From positions 1 through 30,949 of the forward strand of contig DASWVC010000186.1 in NCBI GenBank assembly GCA_036401335.1: 30,949 nucleotides of DNA, given 5' to 3'. The position numbers were made by a program, and so were the translations under genes. Numbering within the stretch: the stretch's first letter is position 1; each line of letters starts with the position of its first letter. Positions 1-7,112 of the stretch are shown here, in pieces. The stretch is from DASWVC01 sp036401335 (GTDB lineage: Bacteria; Verrucomicrobiota; Verrucomicrobiia; Chthoniobacterales; JAFAMB01). The notes under the pieces were generated by a model, which was not told where the DNA came from, made no database searches, and saw only the letters and a program-made list of their open reading frames with translations.

Positions 1-213
1 GCTTTTGAGCGCCTCGCGCAGGGCCGTACCACCATCGCCATTGCCCACCGGCTCTCCACGGTGCTGAAAGCCGACCAGATCGTGGTGATGCACCACGGCC
101 AGGTCCGCGAGACCGGTACCCACCGTGAACTCCTGCAAAACCCGACCCTGTACCGCCGCCTTTACGAGCTTCAGTTCAACGTTCAGACCGAAGAACTTGC
201 GGGCGTCGCCTGA
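1..213 (+). CDS. ABC exporter ATP-binding domain, C-terminal end (partial)
   Basis: The window opens inside this gene; the last 70 codons are present and end in TGA. The sequence shows the switch (H-loop) motif IAHRLSTV followed by the usual tail of an exporter nucleotide-binding domain (DQIVVMHHGQVRETGTHREL, then YRRLYELQF). This matches the MsbA/multidrug group of half-size ABC exporters, in which ATP hydrolysis on the cytoplasmic side drives export of lipid or drug through a fused membrane domain. The membrane domain, Walker A and signature motif lie before the window, so the substrate cannot be judged. Confidence 0.9.
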   Translation, partial: AFERLAQGRTTIAIAHRLSTVLKADQIVVMHHGQVRETGTHRELLQNPTLYRRLYELQFNVQTEELAGVA

Positions 214-241
214 AGGGGTGGACGGACGTGTCGGGTAAACT

Positions 242-306
242 AAATGCCACGAATGGTTCAGGAGCCATAAGAGGCGGTGCTTCTCTGGCTCTGCCGTTTG
301 TGGCAT
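242..306. repeat. Imperfect palindromic repeat, copy 1 (AATGCCAC... family)
   Basis: The ends are inverted repeats: AATGCCACGAATGG on the left and, read on the other strand, AATGCCACAAACGG on the right (12 of 14 bases match). A related copy lies at about 25129-25195, sharing AAATGCCACGAAT, AAGAGG, TTCTCT and TCTGCC in the same order. It lies just past the stop codon of the minus-strand gene ending at 329. A role as a transcript 3' end or a small non-autonomous mobile element is inference. Confidence 0.6.
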
Positions 307-328
307 TGCCGGCCTCCGCCCGCGGCCC

Positions 329-1438
329 TCAGGTTTCTATCGTAAACCTGGGCGCGACCGTTTCTGCCTGCCCGTACACGCGACCGCCCCATCGCGTGCT
401 CAGGAAAGCTTCCAGACCGATCGTTTCCTGCCTCACGAAACCGCCGGGCAGCTGGCCCCGAGCAAACAGCTCCAAGGCGGCCGCCAATCCGGCGGCGGTC
501 GCGAGCTGGATGGCGGACAACGGTCGCCCACCGATGGTGCCGGCATAGATTTTTTTCACGAAACTGCGCTGCTGGAGCAGTCCGGCATCGTCCGTCCCCA
601 CGCTGTTCACGTATAACACCACCACGTCACTGAACGTGAGCGGCACTTCCTGGTCAAAAATCTGCCTCAACACGTCCCGCTTCTGACTCAGGTTCAGGTC
701 AAAAAGTAGAAATTTTAACAGGTCGCGGTGGCCAGGGTAGCGCAACGTCTTGTAACTGAGGTCGCTAACCCGGCCGGCAAATGTTTCGCACATCGTTGCG
801 ACGCCGCCGGAAGTGTTGAATCCTTCGTATTCCACACCGTCAATCGTCAGGCGTTCGACGCCGTCCAACGGGATCGTGGCGATGCGCCGCCCCTGGTACA
901 AAGCCTCCCCCAACTGGCAGTACTCGTTGATCAAGCCGGCCGTGCTCCAGCTCAGGTAATATTTCATCTGGTTACCCGCCGACAGAGGCAGTGCACCCAC
1001 GCGCATGTCAAGGGTCCGAACGTCTTTGAACGAGTTCGCCAAACCGCTGCCAATCACGTTGATCGCCCCGGGTGCCAGGCCGCACTGCGGCATGAATGTC
1101 GCCCGTTGGCCCTCGGCCAGCCGGCGCACGTAGTCGGTTGTTTCCACGTCTTCCGTCAGGTCGAAGTAGGACCGTTGGACGCTCGCGCAGGCTTTCGCAA
1201 TCGCTTGGTTGAGGTAAAAAGGTGCTGCGCTGACGACCGCATCGCATCCCTCGGCAAAACTCTTAAGGTCGTCCGGAGAAGTGGCGTCCAGCCGGTACAA
1301 ACTTGTTTTCGCCAAGCCTGCAAGCGCGGTCACGCTTCGAGCGTCCGCCACCAGGGTTTCAGTGCAGAAATCCGCTTCCTCGAGCAGCGTGGCGATGGAG
1401 ACGCCGATCTTGCCTGCCCCGACGATCCCTACTTTCAT
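329..1438 (-). CDS. Saccharopine dehydrogenase-like NAD(P)-binding protein
   Basis: This 369-residue protein begins with a Rossmann dinucleotide-binding motif, MKVGIVGAGKIGVSIATLL, followed by a second strand with acidic residues and the VVSAAPFYLN turn seen in saccharopine dehydrogenase-like (LYS9/LYSOR) proteins. The middle carries the CGLAPGAINVIGSG segment, also typical of that family. Members catalyse NAD(P)-linked oxidation or reduction of amino-acid conjugates such as saccharopine; many bacterial homologues have unknown substrates and the real substrate is not visible here. It is probably cytoplasmic. The start ATG has no clear ribosome-binding site. A short inverted repeat AGGTTT/AAACCT (331-350) overlaps the TGA stop, directly before the repeat at 242-306, and could form a 3' hairpin. 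Confidence 0.88.
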   Translation of the reverse strand: MKVGIVGAGKIGVSIATLLEEADFCTETLVADARSVTALAGLAKTSLYRLDATSPDDLKSFAEGCDAVVSAAPFYLNQAIAKACASVQRSYFDLTEDVETTDYVRRLAEGQRATFMPQCGLAPGAINVIGSGLANSFKDVRTLDMRVGALPLSAGNQMKYYLSWSTAGLINEYCQLGEALYQGRRIATIPLDGVERLTIDGVEYEGFNTSGGVATMCETFAGRVSDLSYKTLRYPGHRDLLKFLLFDLNLSQKRDVLRQIFDQEVPLTFSDVVVLYVNSVGTDDAGLLQQRSFVKKIYAGTIGGRPLSAIQLATAAGLAAALELFARGQLPGGFVRQETIGLEAFLSTRWGGRVYGQAETVAPRFTIET

Positions 1439-1583
1439 CGGCTAATAAACGGGCGGGGGAAAATCGTGCCTGCTGCCCCAAGGTAAAATGCCATTGGCCC
1501 AACGTAGGCGGGCCCGGCAAATCTGACCAGCTTTCTCACCGGCATGGCGGAGGAGCGGCCCGGTTCAGATCTCCCGTCAATCA

Positions 1584-1979
1584 TCAAGGGGGAGCTTGTC
1601 GCGCCATCCAATTCAGAAATCCCTGACGCCGGCGTGCTCGAAATCGCTCCATTCGCAGCTGCCCGTCTGACGGAAGTTCAGCGCCGATCCGGGCCAGCGC
1701 AGCATCCAGTTCCAGGTCACTGTCGCTCACGGCCTGCCGTCGTGTTTCCTTCATTTTCTGAATGGCTTGATCGATCTGGGGACGGTATCTGGCGATCTGG
1801 TCAGGCGTCAACCGAACCTCCCTCCCAAGGCGTTCGTAGAGCCTCGCCGCCATCGTTCGCGCCGGCACCCTTGCCGGCCGCAAACCCGCCGCCACCCGGT
1901 AAGTGATGAGCGAACCGCAGAGGCCGCCGATCAGGAAAAGGGCCGCAAATGCTGGGATTAATTTCCAGCGAAATCCCAT
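1584..1979 (-). CDS. CpxP-like periplasmic membrane-anchored protein
   Basis: A 131-residue protein with one N-terminal membrane segment (about residues 8-27, rich in A, L, F, I and G) and a mostly helical, charged remainder. The motif LTPDQIARYRPQIDQAI and the following arginine- and glutamine-rich helices resemble the LTxxQ region of CpxP/heavy-metal-sensor (periplasmic chaperone-like) proteins. It overlaps the end of the anti-sigma-like gene by 22 bases, so the two are probably translated together, downstream of the sigma factor. Such trios are usual for envelope-stress or metal-sensing systems. Assignment to CpxP-like is by motif and context; no metal ligand cluster is obvious. Confidence 0.65.
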   Translation of the reverse strand: MGFRWKLIPAFAALFLIGGLCGSLITYRVAAGLRPARVPARTMAARLYERLGREVRLTPDQIARYRPQIDQAIQKMKETRRQAVSDSDLELDAALARIGAELPSDGQLRMERFRARRRQGFLNWMARQAPP

Positions 1980-2245
1980 ACCGCGCCTGAGAGCTCACCG
2001 GGGTCACCGCCGTCGTCGATTGCGCCGGCGAGGTCGTCAAAGTTAAAACCGACCAGTGCAGCCAGCATGACAAGCGACGCAAGCACAGACACGATGCCCG
2101 TTCTGATGGCCGAACGTTCCTCCTGTTGGCGTTGCCGATGCTGCCGCCACAGTTCAGTGGCAAACCCCGGCGGGATGCCGGGAGGCGCTGGGGCCTTTGC
2201 CTCCCTGGCCTTAGCGAACAAAGCTTCTAAGCTGCCGTCGTTCAT
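1958..2245 (-). CDS. Putative membrane-bound anti-sigma factor (small)
   Basis: A 95-residue protein with a charged cytoplasmic-looking N-terminus (residues 1-45, including ATELWRQHRQRQQEE), one membrane segment at about 48-68 (TGIVSVLASLVMLAALVGF) and a short acidic tail. Its ATG overlaps the stop of the sigma factor gene as ATGA, a strong sign of translational coupling and stoichiometric production. No zinc-binding anti-sigma (ZAS) motif HxxxCxxC is visible, so this would be a non-ZAS type. The anti-sigma role is inferred from position, size and topology. Confidence 0.6.
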   Translation of the reverse strand: MNDGSLEALFAKAREAKAPAPPGIPPGFATELWRQHRQRQQEERSAIRTGIVSVLASLVMLAALVGFNFDDLAGAIDDGGDPGELSGAVWDFAGN

Positions 2246-2811
2246 TTCTCTGCCTTCTTCAGGGCCGCCGATAATTTCTGCCGTGCTCTAAATGCGGTAA
2301 CCTTCACCTTAGACGTTTTCCACCCGGTTAGGCTACAAATCTCCGCGACCGACTTCTCTTCCAGGTACATGAACTGAATCACCAGACGTTCATCGGGCTT
2401 TAACCCTGCCAGAATGCGATGCAACAGTTCCCGGACTTCTTCCGGCGAACGTTCCGGGGGCAAGGTGGCATGGTCGCGTAAGTTGCTCAGCATTGCTTGC
2501 TGTTCCTCGGTAAAATCCGACCAGCGGTATTCCGGGCGGTTTCTCTGCTTTCGAAGGTGGTCGATGCAAGTGTTGACGCAAATGCGGGAAACCCAATGGT
2601 CAAAGGGCACGTCGGCTCGAAACTGGCGAAGTTTGGTAAACAGTTTAAGGAAGACTTCCTGGCAAAGGTCCTCCTCGAGTTCGCGGCGCGGCAGGTGGTT
2701 GCGAACGATCTTCAGCACCAGTGGGTACAGTCTCTCGACGATGGCTTGGGCCGCCGTCTGATCCCCCTGTTCAATTCGGCCGAGTAATTCAAGGATCTCG
2801 TCGTTGGACAT
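2242..2811 (-). CDS. ECF-type RNA polymerase sigma-70 family factor
   Basis: The 189-residue protein has the two conserved parts of an extracytoplasmic-function sigma factor. Region 2 lies at about residues 20-95 (core binding and -10 recognition, with LEEDLCQEVFLKLFTKL and the WVSRICVNTCIDHLRK helix). Region 4 lies at about 130-185 (-35 recognition; LKPDERLVIQFMYLEEKSV, then the helix-turn-helix EICSLTGWKTSKVKVTAFRA). Region 1.1 and region 3 are absent, as expected for ECF factors. It starts a tightly overlapping set with the anti-sigma-like and CpxP-like genes, so it is probably held inactive at the membrane and released by an envelope signal. The regulon cannot be read from here. Confidence 0.93.
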   Translation of the reverse strand: MSNDEILELLGRIEQGDQTAAQAIVERLYPLVLKIVRNHLPRRELEEDLCQEVFLKLFTKLRQFRADVPFDHWVSRICVNTCIDHLRKQRNRPEYRWSDFTEEQQAMLSNLRDHATLPPERSPEEVRELLHRILAGLKPDERLVIQFMYLEEKSVAEICSLTGWKTSKVKVTAFRARQKLSAALKKAEK

Positions 2812-2963
2812 GGTTTCGCAGCAGCGAAGGAGCCGGTCGTTGTCGCGTCCCTGCCGCCGCCGGCTCTAGCCCTTTCCAGGTGCGTTGCTTCCCGCCCGCC
2901 GGGCCGCAGAACCCCCTTCTCACCGTTGACACGCGTGACGATCGTACCTGTTTCAACCCTGAA

Positions 2964-2990
2964 CTCAGCCGTTTGATCCAGATAAGTTCC
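2964..2990 (-). promoter_or_regulatory. Candidate ECF-type promoter for the sigma operon
   Basis: On the minus strand, GGAACTT (2990-2984) is identical to the -35 consensus of sigma-E-type ECF promoters. GCTGAG (2969-2964) follows after a 14-base spacer and partly fits the TCTGA-like -10. The sigma gene starts about 150 bases downstream, so this could be an autoregulatory promoter. The spacer is slightly short and the -10 match is weak. Confidence 0.3.
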
Positions 2991-3006
2991 TGCGGCGGTC
3001 GAGGTG

Positions 3007-3153
3007 TCACCACAGCGCGGTCAGGAGGTAAACGATCAGGCACAAAACTCCAAGCCCGGTTACCAGCCAACGAAGGCGCACCGGCGTTCCCGACAGAACG
3101 ACCACCGCCGGCACCATGCCGACAATCAGAATGATCAGCAGCCAAGTGACCAT
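3007..3153 (-). CDS. Small two-segment membrane protein (48 aa)
   Basis: A 48-residue reading frame runs from ATG at 3153 to TGA at 3007. It is nearly all membrane: MVTWLLIILIVGMVPAVVVL, a short positively charged turn (VRLRW), then a second hydrophobic stretch ending LIVYLLTALW. The helix-charged turn-helix pattern suggests a real small inner-membrane protein. Upstream the same frame stays open for 32 codons with protein-like content (GKPYCRGEGKGKRVWHASS) but no ATG/GTG/TTG before a TGA at 3250-3252. The true protein may therefore be longer and interrupted, or joined by a frameshift to the overlapping frame at 3135-3362. Function unknown. Confidence 0.5.
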   Translation of the reverse strand: MVTWLLIILIVGMVPAVVVLSGTPVRLRWLVTGLGVLCLIVYLLTALW

Positions 3154-3362
3154 GAGGCGCTGGAACTGCGGGCTAGAAGCGTGCCAAACCCGCTTGCCTT
3201 TGCCTTCTCCGCGGCAGTATGGCTTTCCCGCCGAGATCCATCCAGGTGTTCAGGGTGCATCCTGCACGGCGGGCTGCCCCAGGTTGCACGCTCGGCGGCC
3301 TCCCTCCAGGTCAGGCCGCGTTCCTGAGCGAACGCCAGCGGCCCGCTCCACCTAACCAGCAT
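3135..3362 (-). CDS. Small ORF of unknown function, possibly the front of a frameshifted gene
   Basis: A 75-codon frame with GGAAGG five bases before the ATG. The first 40 codons have a high third-position GC content typical of neighbouring genes (LAFAQERGLTWREAAERATW), while the rest looks less coding. It overlaps the start of the 48-residue membrane protein by 19 bases in another frame. One reading is that both belong to a single membrane protein gene broken by a frameshift near 3240; another is two coupled small genes. No family is recognised. Confidence 0.3.
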   Translation of the reverse strand: MLVRWSGPLAFAQERGLTWREAAERATWGSPPCRMHPEHLDGSRRESHTAAEKAKASGFGTLLARSSSASWSLGC

Positions 3363-3398
3363 CCTTCCGGATGGTTTGGCGCGCTCCGTGCGCCGCGC

Positions 3399-3938
3399 TT
3401 AGTAAACCCGCTCTTTCTCCGGGTCGCGCCGTTGATCGCCCAGGTACTCGTAGTTATCGGACAACCGGTACATGGCGCGCCGCCAGAGGCCCACGACGTT
3501 CGGACGCATCGCATCAAACCATTGTGAGGCCCGCACGAATAACAAGATTGCACTTACCACGCGGGCTCCGGTCCACGTGCCCGCCACGGCGTTTCCCCAA
3601 CCGACCAGGGAAGGCAACCCGAGGCTGAGGTCCGCAGGGAGCGTGACGGTGTTCCACCAACCGGCCAGCGCAGCGGCTGTGTTCCAGATGATTATCCGTT
3701 TCAGTTGCGGCTGAACCATCGTCCAATAAAAACGTTCCGGCGGCACCGGCTGACGCCCGGTCTTCCATCCCCGCAAATGCCACTGCCGGCCCAAGATCTG
3801 GTAGTCGTGAATCACCAGAAAGGGCGAGGCCAAAGCCGCTGCGGCAAGGGCCGGGAAAAACGGCAGACCGCTGAGCCAAGCGCAAAAAGACGCGACCAGC
3901 CAGCCCAGGGCAGCGAAGACAGCCAGGACTTCGACCAT
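3399..3938 (-). CDS. Hypothetical integral membrane protein
   Basis: A 179-residue protein with a hydrophobic N-terminal pair of segments (about 4-22 and 26-44) and further hydrophobic stretches at about 85-100 and 125-140. Between them are charged, tryptophan-rich cytoplasmic or periplasmic parts (GRQWHLRGWKTGRQPVPPERFYW). No catalytic motif or known family is recognised. The same-strand neighbours are the large HTH-TM gene upstream (70-base gap) and the small membrane ORFs downstream. A role cannot be assigned. Confidence 0.65.
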   Translation of the reverse strand: MVEVLAVFAALGWLVASFCAWLSGLPFFPALAAAALASPFLVIHDYQILGRQWHLRGWKTGRQPVPPERFYWTMVQPQLKRIIIWNTAAALAGWWNTVTLPADLSLGLPSLVGWGNAVAGTWTGARVVSAILLFVRASQWFDAMRPNVVGLWRRAMYRLSDNYEYLGDQRRDPEKERVY

Positions 3939-4008
3939 GCGCAGAAATATAGGCTGGGCTGGTCAAAAAGGAAAGCTCACACACGATCCAAAATCGCGTT
4001 TACCGACC

Positions 4009-5277
4009 CTAACGGGAAGCGGTTGATTTTGCCCGGGACTGCAAAAACGCCTGCATTTCACTGCGCGTGCCACGAAAAGCGACCAGGCAGCAAACGTCTT
4101 CGTCCCCGCGAAGGGCGCCGACCCAACGTTCCCCTTGGATGATCTCCCATTGGTCGGAGGGCATTTTCACTCCAAGATCGTGGGCGGAAAACACAAACAG
4201 GAGTGCCTCTTTCGGCCCTGCTACCATGATTTCGGCGACTTCGGCGCCATTGAACTTCACCACCCGGTAACCCAGCGTTTTCAGTTCGCCCAGCTCGCGC
4301 GGCACGGTGTAATGCTCAAGCCCGTGCTTCAGGAAGAAGAAATCCTCCAGGTCGCGCGCGGCTGTATTCACAGGCTCAAACTCATCGCCGTTCAGGCCGT
4401 TGGCTGAATCCAGCAACTCCGACACCCGCTCGGCGCCAGGAAACGAGTTCATGTGCTCGAAAATCACGAACCAAGCGACGATGATCGTGCCGACCAGCCC
4501 AACCCCGATGGCCAGCAGGATGGTCCGGGGCCGCGCCGTGCGGGTGGAAGTTTCTTCCGTGTCGTCGCCTTCCGGCGACGGTTCACCCGCGTCTACGGCC
4601 GGGGACTGGCCTGGCGGCGCGACGGCCTCGCCCGGCCCCTCGTCGCGCCGGCGTTGCGCTTCGGGCTCGTGTTCCAGCGCGGCCGCCTGGGCCGCCAATT
4701 GTTGCCGGCTGATTTTCAAGGCGTCAAGTTCCTGGCTGACGCCGTCGTCAAACCGTTGCTGTTCCGCGCGTTTCTCGGCGGTGCCAGCCGCCGCGTAGCC
4801 CGGTTGTTCCAGGCCGGCCAACCCGGGTTCCTCCCGGTAACAGGGGCGCCACAGGGCCAGCAAACCCGGCAGCATGGTCTCCGCCCGCAGGTCACCCAGG
4901 CGGCGTCGAGCGGTTGCGAGCAGCGTTGCCAATTCCAGTGGCGAAACCCCGCAAACCTTCGCGATCCGGTCCAGGGGCAGCAACTCCGCGTAGAAAAGTG
5001 TCGCTGCAGACCGGGCCGGTTCCGGCCATTCATGAAGGTGTTGGAGCCGGCCGGTCAAACGGGCCGAGCTCCCAGACGGCGTGGCCGGTGCCTGGATGGC
5101 GGCCCGCAGCAACTCCTCCCATGCCTCCTGCCGCCCCTGGGCGAGTTTTGCACGCCAGTTCGCAAGGTCCCGGTCCACGGCGGCCTGGGCCCGGCCGGTG
5201 GAATTGGTTTGAATGAGGCGGACCAGGTAAAGGGCCTGGAGATGATCGCAAACGGAGGCTGGTTTCAACGTGTGCAT
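4009..5277 (-). CDS. Sigma-region-4-like HTH protein with a single TM and unknown C-terminal domain
   Basis: About 422 residues from the ATG at 5277; an ATG at 5349 would add 24 residues but would run closer to the divergent gene. Residues about 75-135 read like a sigma region 4 (LHEWPEPARSAATLFYAELL, then the helix-turn-helix DRIAKVCGVSPLELATLLATARRRLGDL). A glutamine- and charge-rich linker follows, then an acidic proline-rich stretch, one membrane segment at about 256-278 (TILLAIGVGLVGTIIVAWFV), and a 140-residue domain probably outside the membrane (EVAEIMVAGPKEALLFVFSA, ending RGTRSEMQAFLQ). No sigma region 2 is visible, so it is unlikely to be a working sigma factor. It may be a membrane-tethered regulator. 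The outer domain is not recognised. Confidence 0.65.
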   Translation of the reverse strand: MHTLKPASVCDHLQALYLVRLIQTNSTGRAQAAVDRDLANWRAKLAQGRQEAWEELLRAAIQAPATPSGSSARLTGRLQHLHEWPEPARSAATLFYAELLPLDRIAKVCGVSPLELATLLATARRRLGDLRAETMLPGLLALWRPCYREEPGLAGLEQPGYAAAGTAEKRAEQQRFDDGVSQELDALKISRQQLAAQAAALEHEPEAQRRRDEGPGEAVAPPGQSPAVDAGEPSPEGDDTEETSTRTARPRTILLAIGVGLVGTIIVAWFVIFEHMNSFPGAERVSELLDSANGLNGDEFEPVNTAARDLEDFFFLKHGLEHYTVPRELGELKTLGYRVVKFNGAEVAEIMVAGPKEALLFVFSAHDLGVKMPSDQWEIIQGERWVGALRGDEDVCCLVAFRGTRSEMQAFLQSRAKSTASR

Positions 5278-5381
5278 GCTAGAGCCGACGGCGGAGCGGC
5301 TCAAGATGCGAATGCGCCAGCCGACCGCTTGAAGACCGGGCTTGAACATGTCAGGGTGAGGCTGCTTTGAGCCAGTCCAAG

Positions 5382-7112
5382 ATGGTACTATTTATCTGCA
5401 CCGGGAACGTTTGCCGTAGCCCGATGGCAGAAGGTTTGTTCCGGGCCATGATTGCCGACCGAAGCGATTTGACGGTCCGGTCGGCGGGCGTCAACGCTTA
5501 CCCGGGGCAGCTTGTCAGCGCCCATGCGGTGCAGGCGCTGGCAGAGCTGGGGATCGACATCGCCGATCACCGGAGCACGCCGCTGGGAGACGAACTCGTG
5601 CAGGATGCCGCCTGCATCATCGCCATGACGCGCAGCCATTTGGATTCGATCCTTTACCTCTACCCGGAAGCTGCCGAAAAAACGTTTCTCCTGCGCGAGT
5701 TTGAGGACGGCGCAACGAACCTCGACGTGGCCGACCCGATCGGGCTCGGCTTTGAGGCTTATGCCTTCACCCGTGAAGTGATCCGGCGTGCGTTGCCCGG
5801 CGTGCTGCGTTTCATCGACAGCGGTGCGATTGAGGCAGCTTCCAGCAAAGAAAATGCCATGACGAACCGAGCCGGAAATCAGCCTTTGCAGCAGGTCGAC
5901 CCCGAAATTTACGAAGCCATCCAAAATGAACGCAACCGCCAGTTCGAAAACATCGAGCTGATCGCCTCCGAAAATTTTACTTCGCGTGCCGTGATGGAAG
6001 CACAAGGCTCCGTTCTGACGAACAAATACGCCGAAGGCTACCCTGGAAAGCGCTGGTACGGCGGATGCGAGTTCGTCGACCGAGTCGAAACGTTGGCGAT
6101 CGAACGGGCTAAACGGCTTTTCAAAGCCGAACACGTGAATGTTCAGGCCCACAGCGGCAGCCAGGCAAACATGGCGGTGTACTTCAGCGTGTTGCAGCCG
6201 GGGGACCGCATCCTGACCATGGACCTCTCCCACGGCGGTCACCTTACCCACGGGAACAAGGCCAATTTTTCCGGGCGATTCTACGAGGTTATCCACTACG
6301 GCGTGAGCTCAACGGATGAGCGGATTGACTACGATCACCTCGGAGGAATCGCTCTGGCGCAACGCCCCAAAATGATTACGGCGGGTGCTTCCGCCTACCC
6401 CCGAATCATTGATTTTCAAAGGATGCGCGCGATTGCCGATTCCGTGGGCGCCTACCTTTTTGTCGACATCGCCCACATTGCGGGGTTGGTGGCGGCCGGG
6501 CTGCATCCGAGTCCGGTGGGCATCGCCGATTTCGTAACGAGCACCACGCATAAAAGCCTGCGCGGACCACGCGGCGGTCTCGTCATGTGCCGGCCCGAGC
6601 ACGCCAAAGCCGTCGACTCCTTGATTTTCCCCGGAGTTCAAGGCGGTCCGCTGATGCACGTGATCGCCGCCAAGGCGGTTTGTTTTGGGGAAGCCCTGCA
6701 GACCGGGTTTCAGGCTTACCAGCAGCAGATCGTGCTCAATGCGCGGGCGTTGGCGGCTTCGCTGTTGCGGAAGGGCTACCGACTGGTCTCGGGCGGGACT
6801 GATAACCACCTCATGCTGGTGGATCTCCGGCCGAAGAACCTGAACGGGAAAGCCGCCCAGGAAACCTTGGATCTGGCGGGAATCACGGTAAATAAGAATT
6901 CGATTCCTTTCGACACGGAATCGGTCTTTAAAGGTGGCGGCATCCGGATCGGCACCCCGGCGGTGACCACCCGGGGAATGAAAGAAGAGGACATGATGGA
7001 AATTGCCGACCTGATGGACGAAGCCTTGCAAGCCCACCAGGATCCCGCCGGCCTTAAATCCATCCGCGAGCGCGTCCGGACATTTTCCACGCGTTTCCCC
7101 TTGCCGGGGTGA
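5382..7112 (+). CDS. glyA: Fusion of low-molecular-weight phosphatase and serine hydroxymethyltransferase
   Basis: One uninterrupted frame of 576 residues joins two enzymes. Residues 1-150 are a low-molecular-weight protein tyrosine phosphatase/arsenate-reductase-like domain, with the P-loop CTGNVCRS (nucleophile C6, R12) and the general-acid Asp in DVADP (D118). From about residue 160 (MTNRAG) there is a complete serine hydroxymethyltransferase with ELIASENFTS, KYAEGYPGKRWYGG and the PLP lysine in STTHKSLRGPRGG (K391). SHMT converts serine and tetrahydrofolate to glycine and 5,10-methylene-THF in the cytoplasm. The start could also be TTG at 5367, which has a GTGAGG ribosome-binding-like sequence. 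The internal ATG at 5859, after a weak AAAGAAA, could yield a separate SHMT. Both active sites look intact. Confidence 0.9.
   Translation: MVLFICTGNVCRSPMAEGLFRAMIADRSDLTVRSAGVNAYPGQLVSAHAVQALAELGIDIADHRSTPLGDELVQDAACIIAMTRSHLDSILYLYPEAAEKTFLLREFEDGATNLDVADPIGLGFEAYAFTREVIRRALPGVLRFIDSGAIEAASSKENAMTNRAGNQPLQQVDPEIYEAIQNERNRQFENIELIASENFTSRAVMEAQGSVLTNKYAEGYPGKRWYGGCEFVDRVETLAIERAKRLFKAEHVNVQAHSGSQANMAVYFSVLQPGDRILTMDLSHGGHLTHGNKANFSGRFYEVIHYGVSSTDERIDYDHLGGIALAQRPKMITAGASAYPRIIDFQRMRAIADSVGAYLFVDIAHIAGLVAAGLHPSPVGIADFVTSTTHKSLRGPRGGLVMCRPEHAKAVDSLIFPGVQGGPLMHVIAAKAVCFGEALQTGFQAYQQQIVLNARALAASLLRKGYRLVSGGTDNHLMLVDLRPKNLNGKAAQETLDLAGITVNKNSIPFDTESVFKGGGIRIGTPAVTTRGMKEEDMMEIADLMDEALQAHQDPAGLKSIRERVRTFSTRFPLPG

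Noticed and set aside
3250..3252. Possible selenocysteine UGA in the small membrane frame
   Set aside because: No selenoprotein family match and no clear SECIS hairpin; a frameshift or plain stop is simpler.
4453..5370. Long open frame on the plus strand opposite the HTH-TM gene
   Set aside because: It is antisense to a frame with clear domains, Arg/Gly-rich and without family features.
5388..6296. Long minus-strand frame opposite the phosphatase-SHMT gene
   Set aside because: It mirrors a strongly conserved enzyme; high GC gives long antisense frames.
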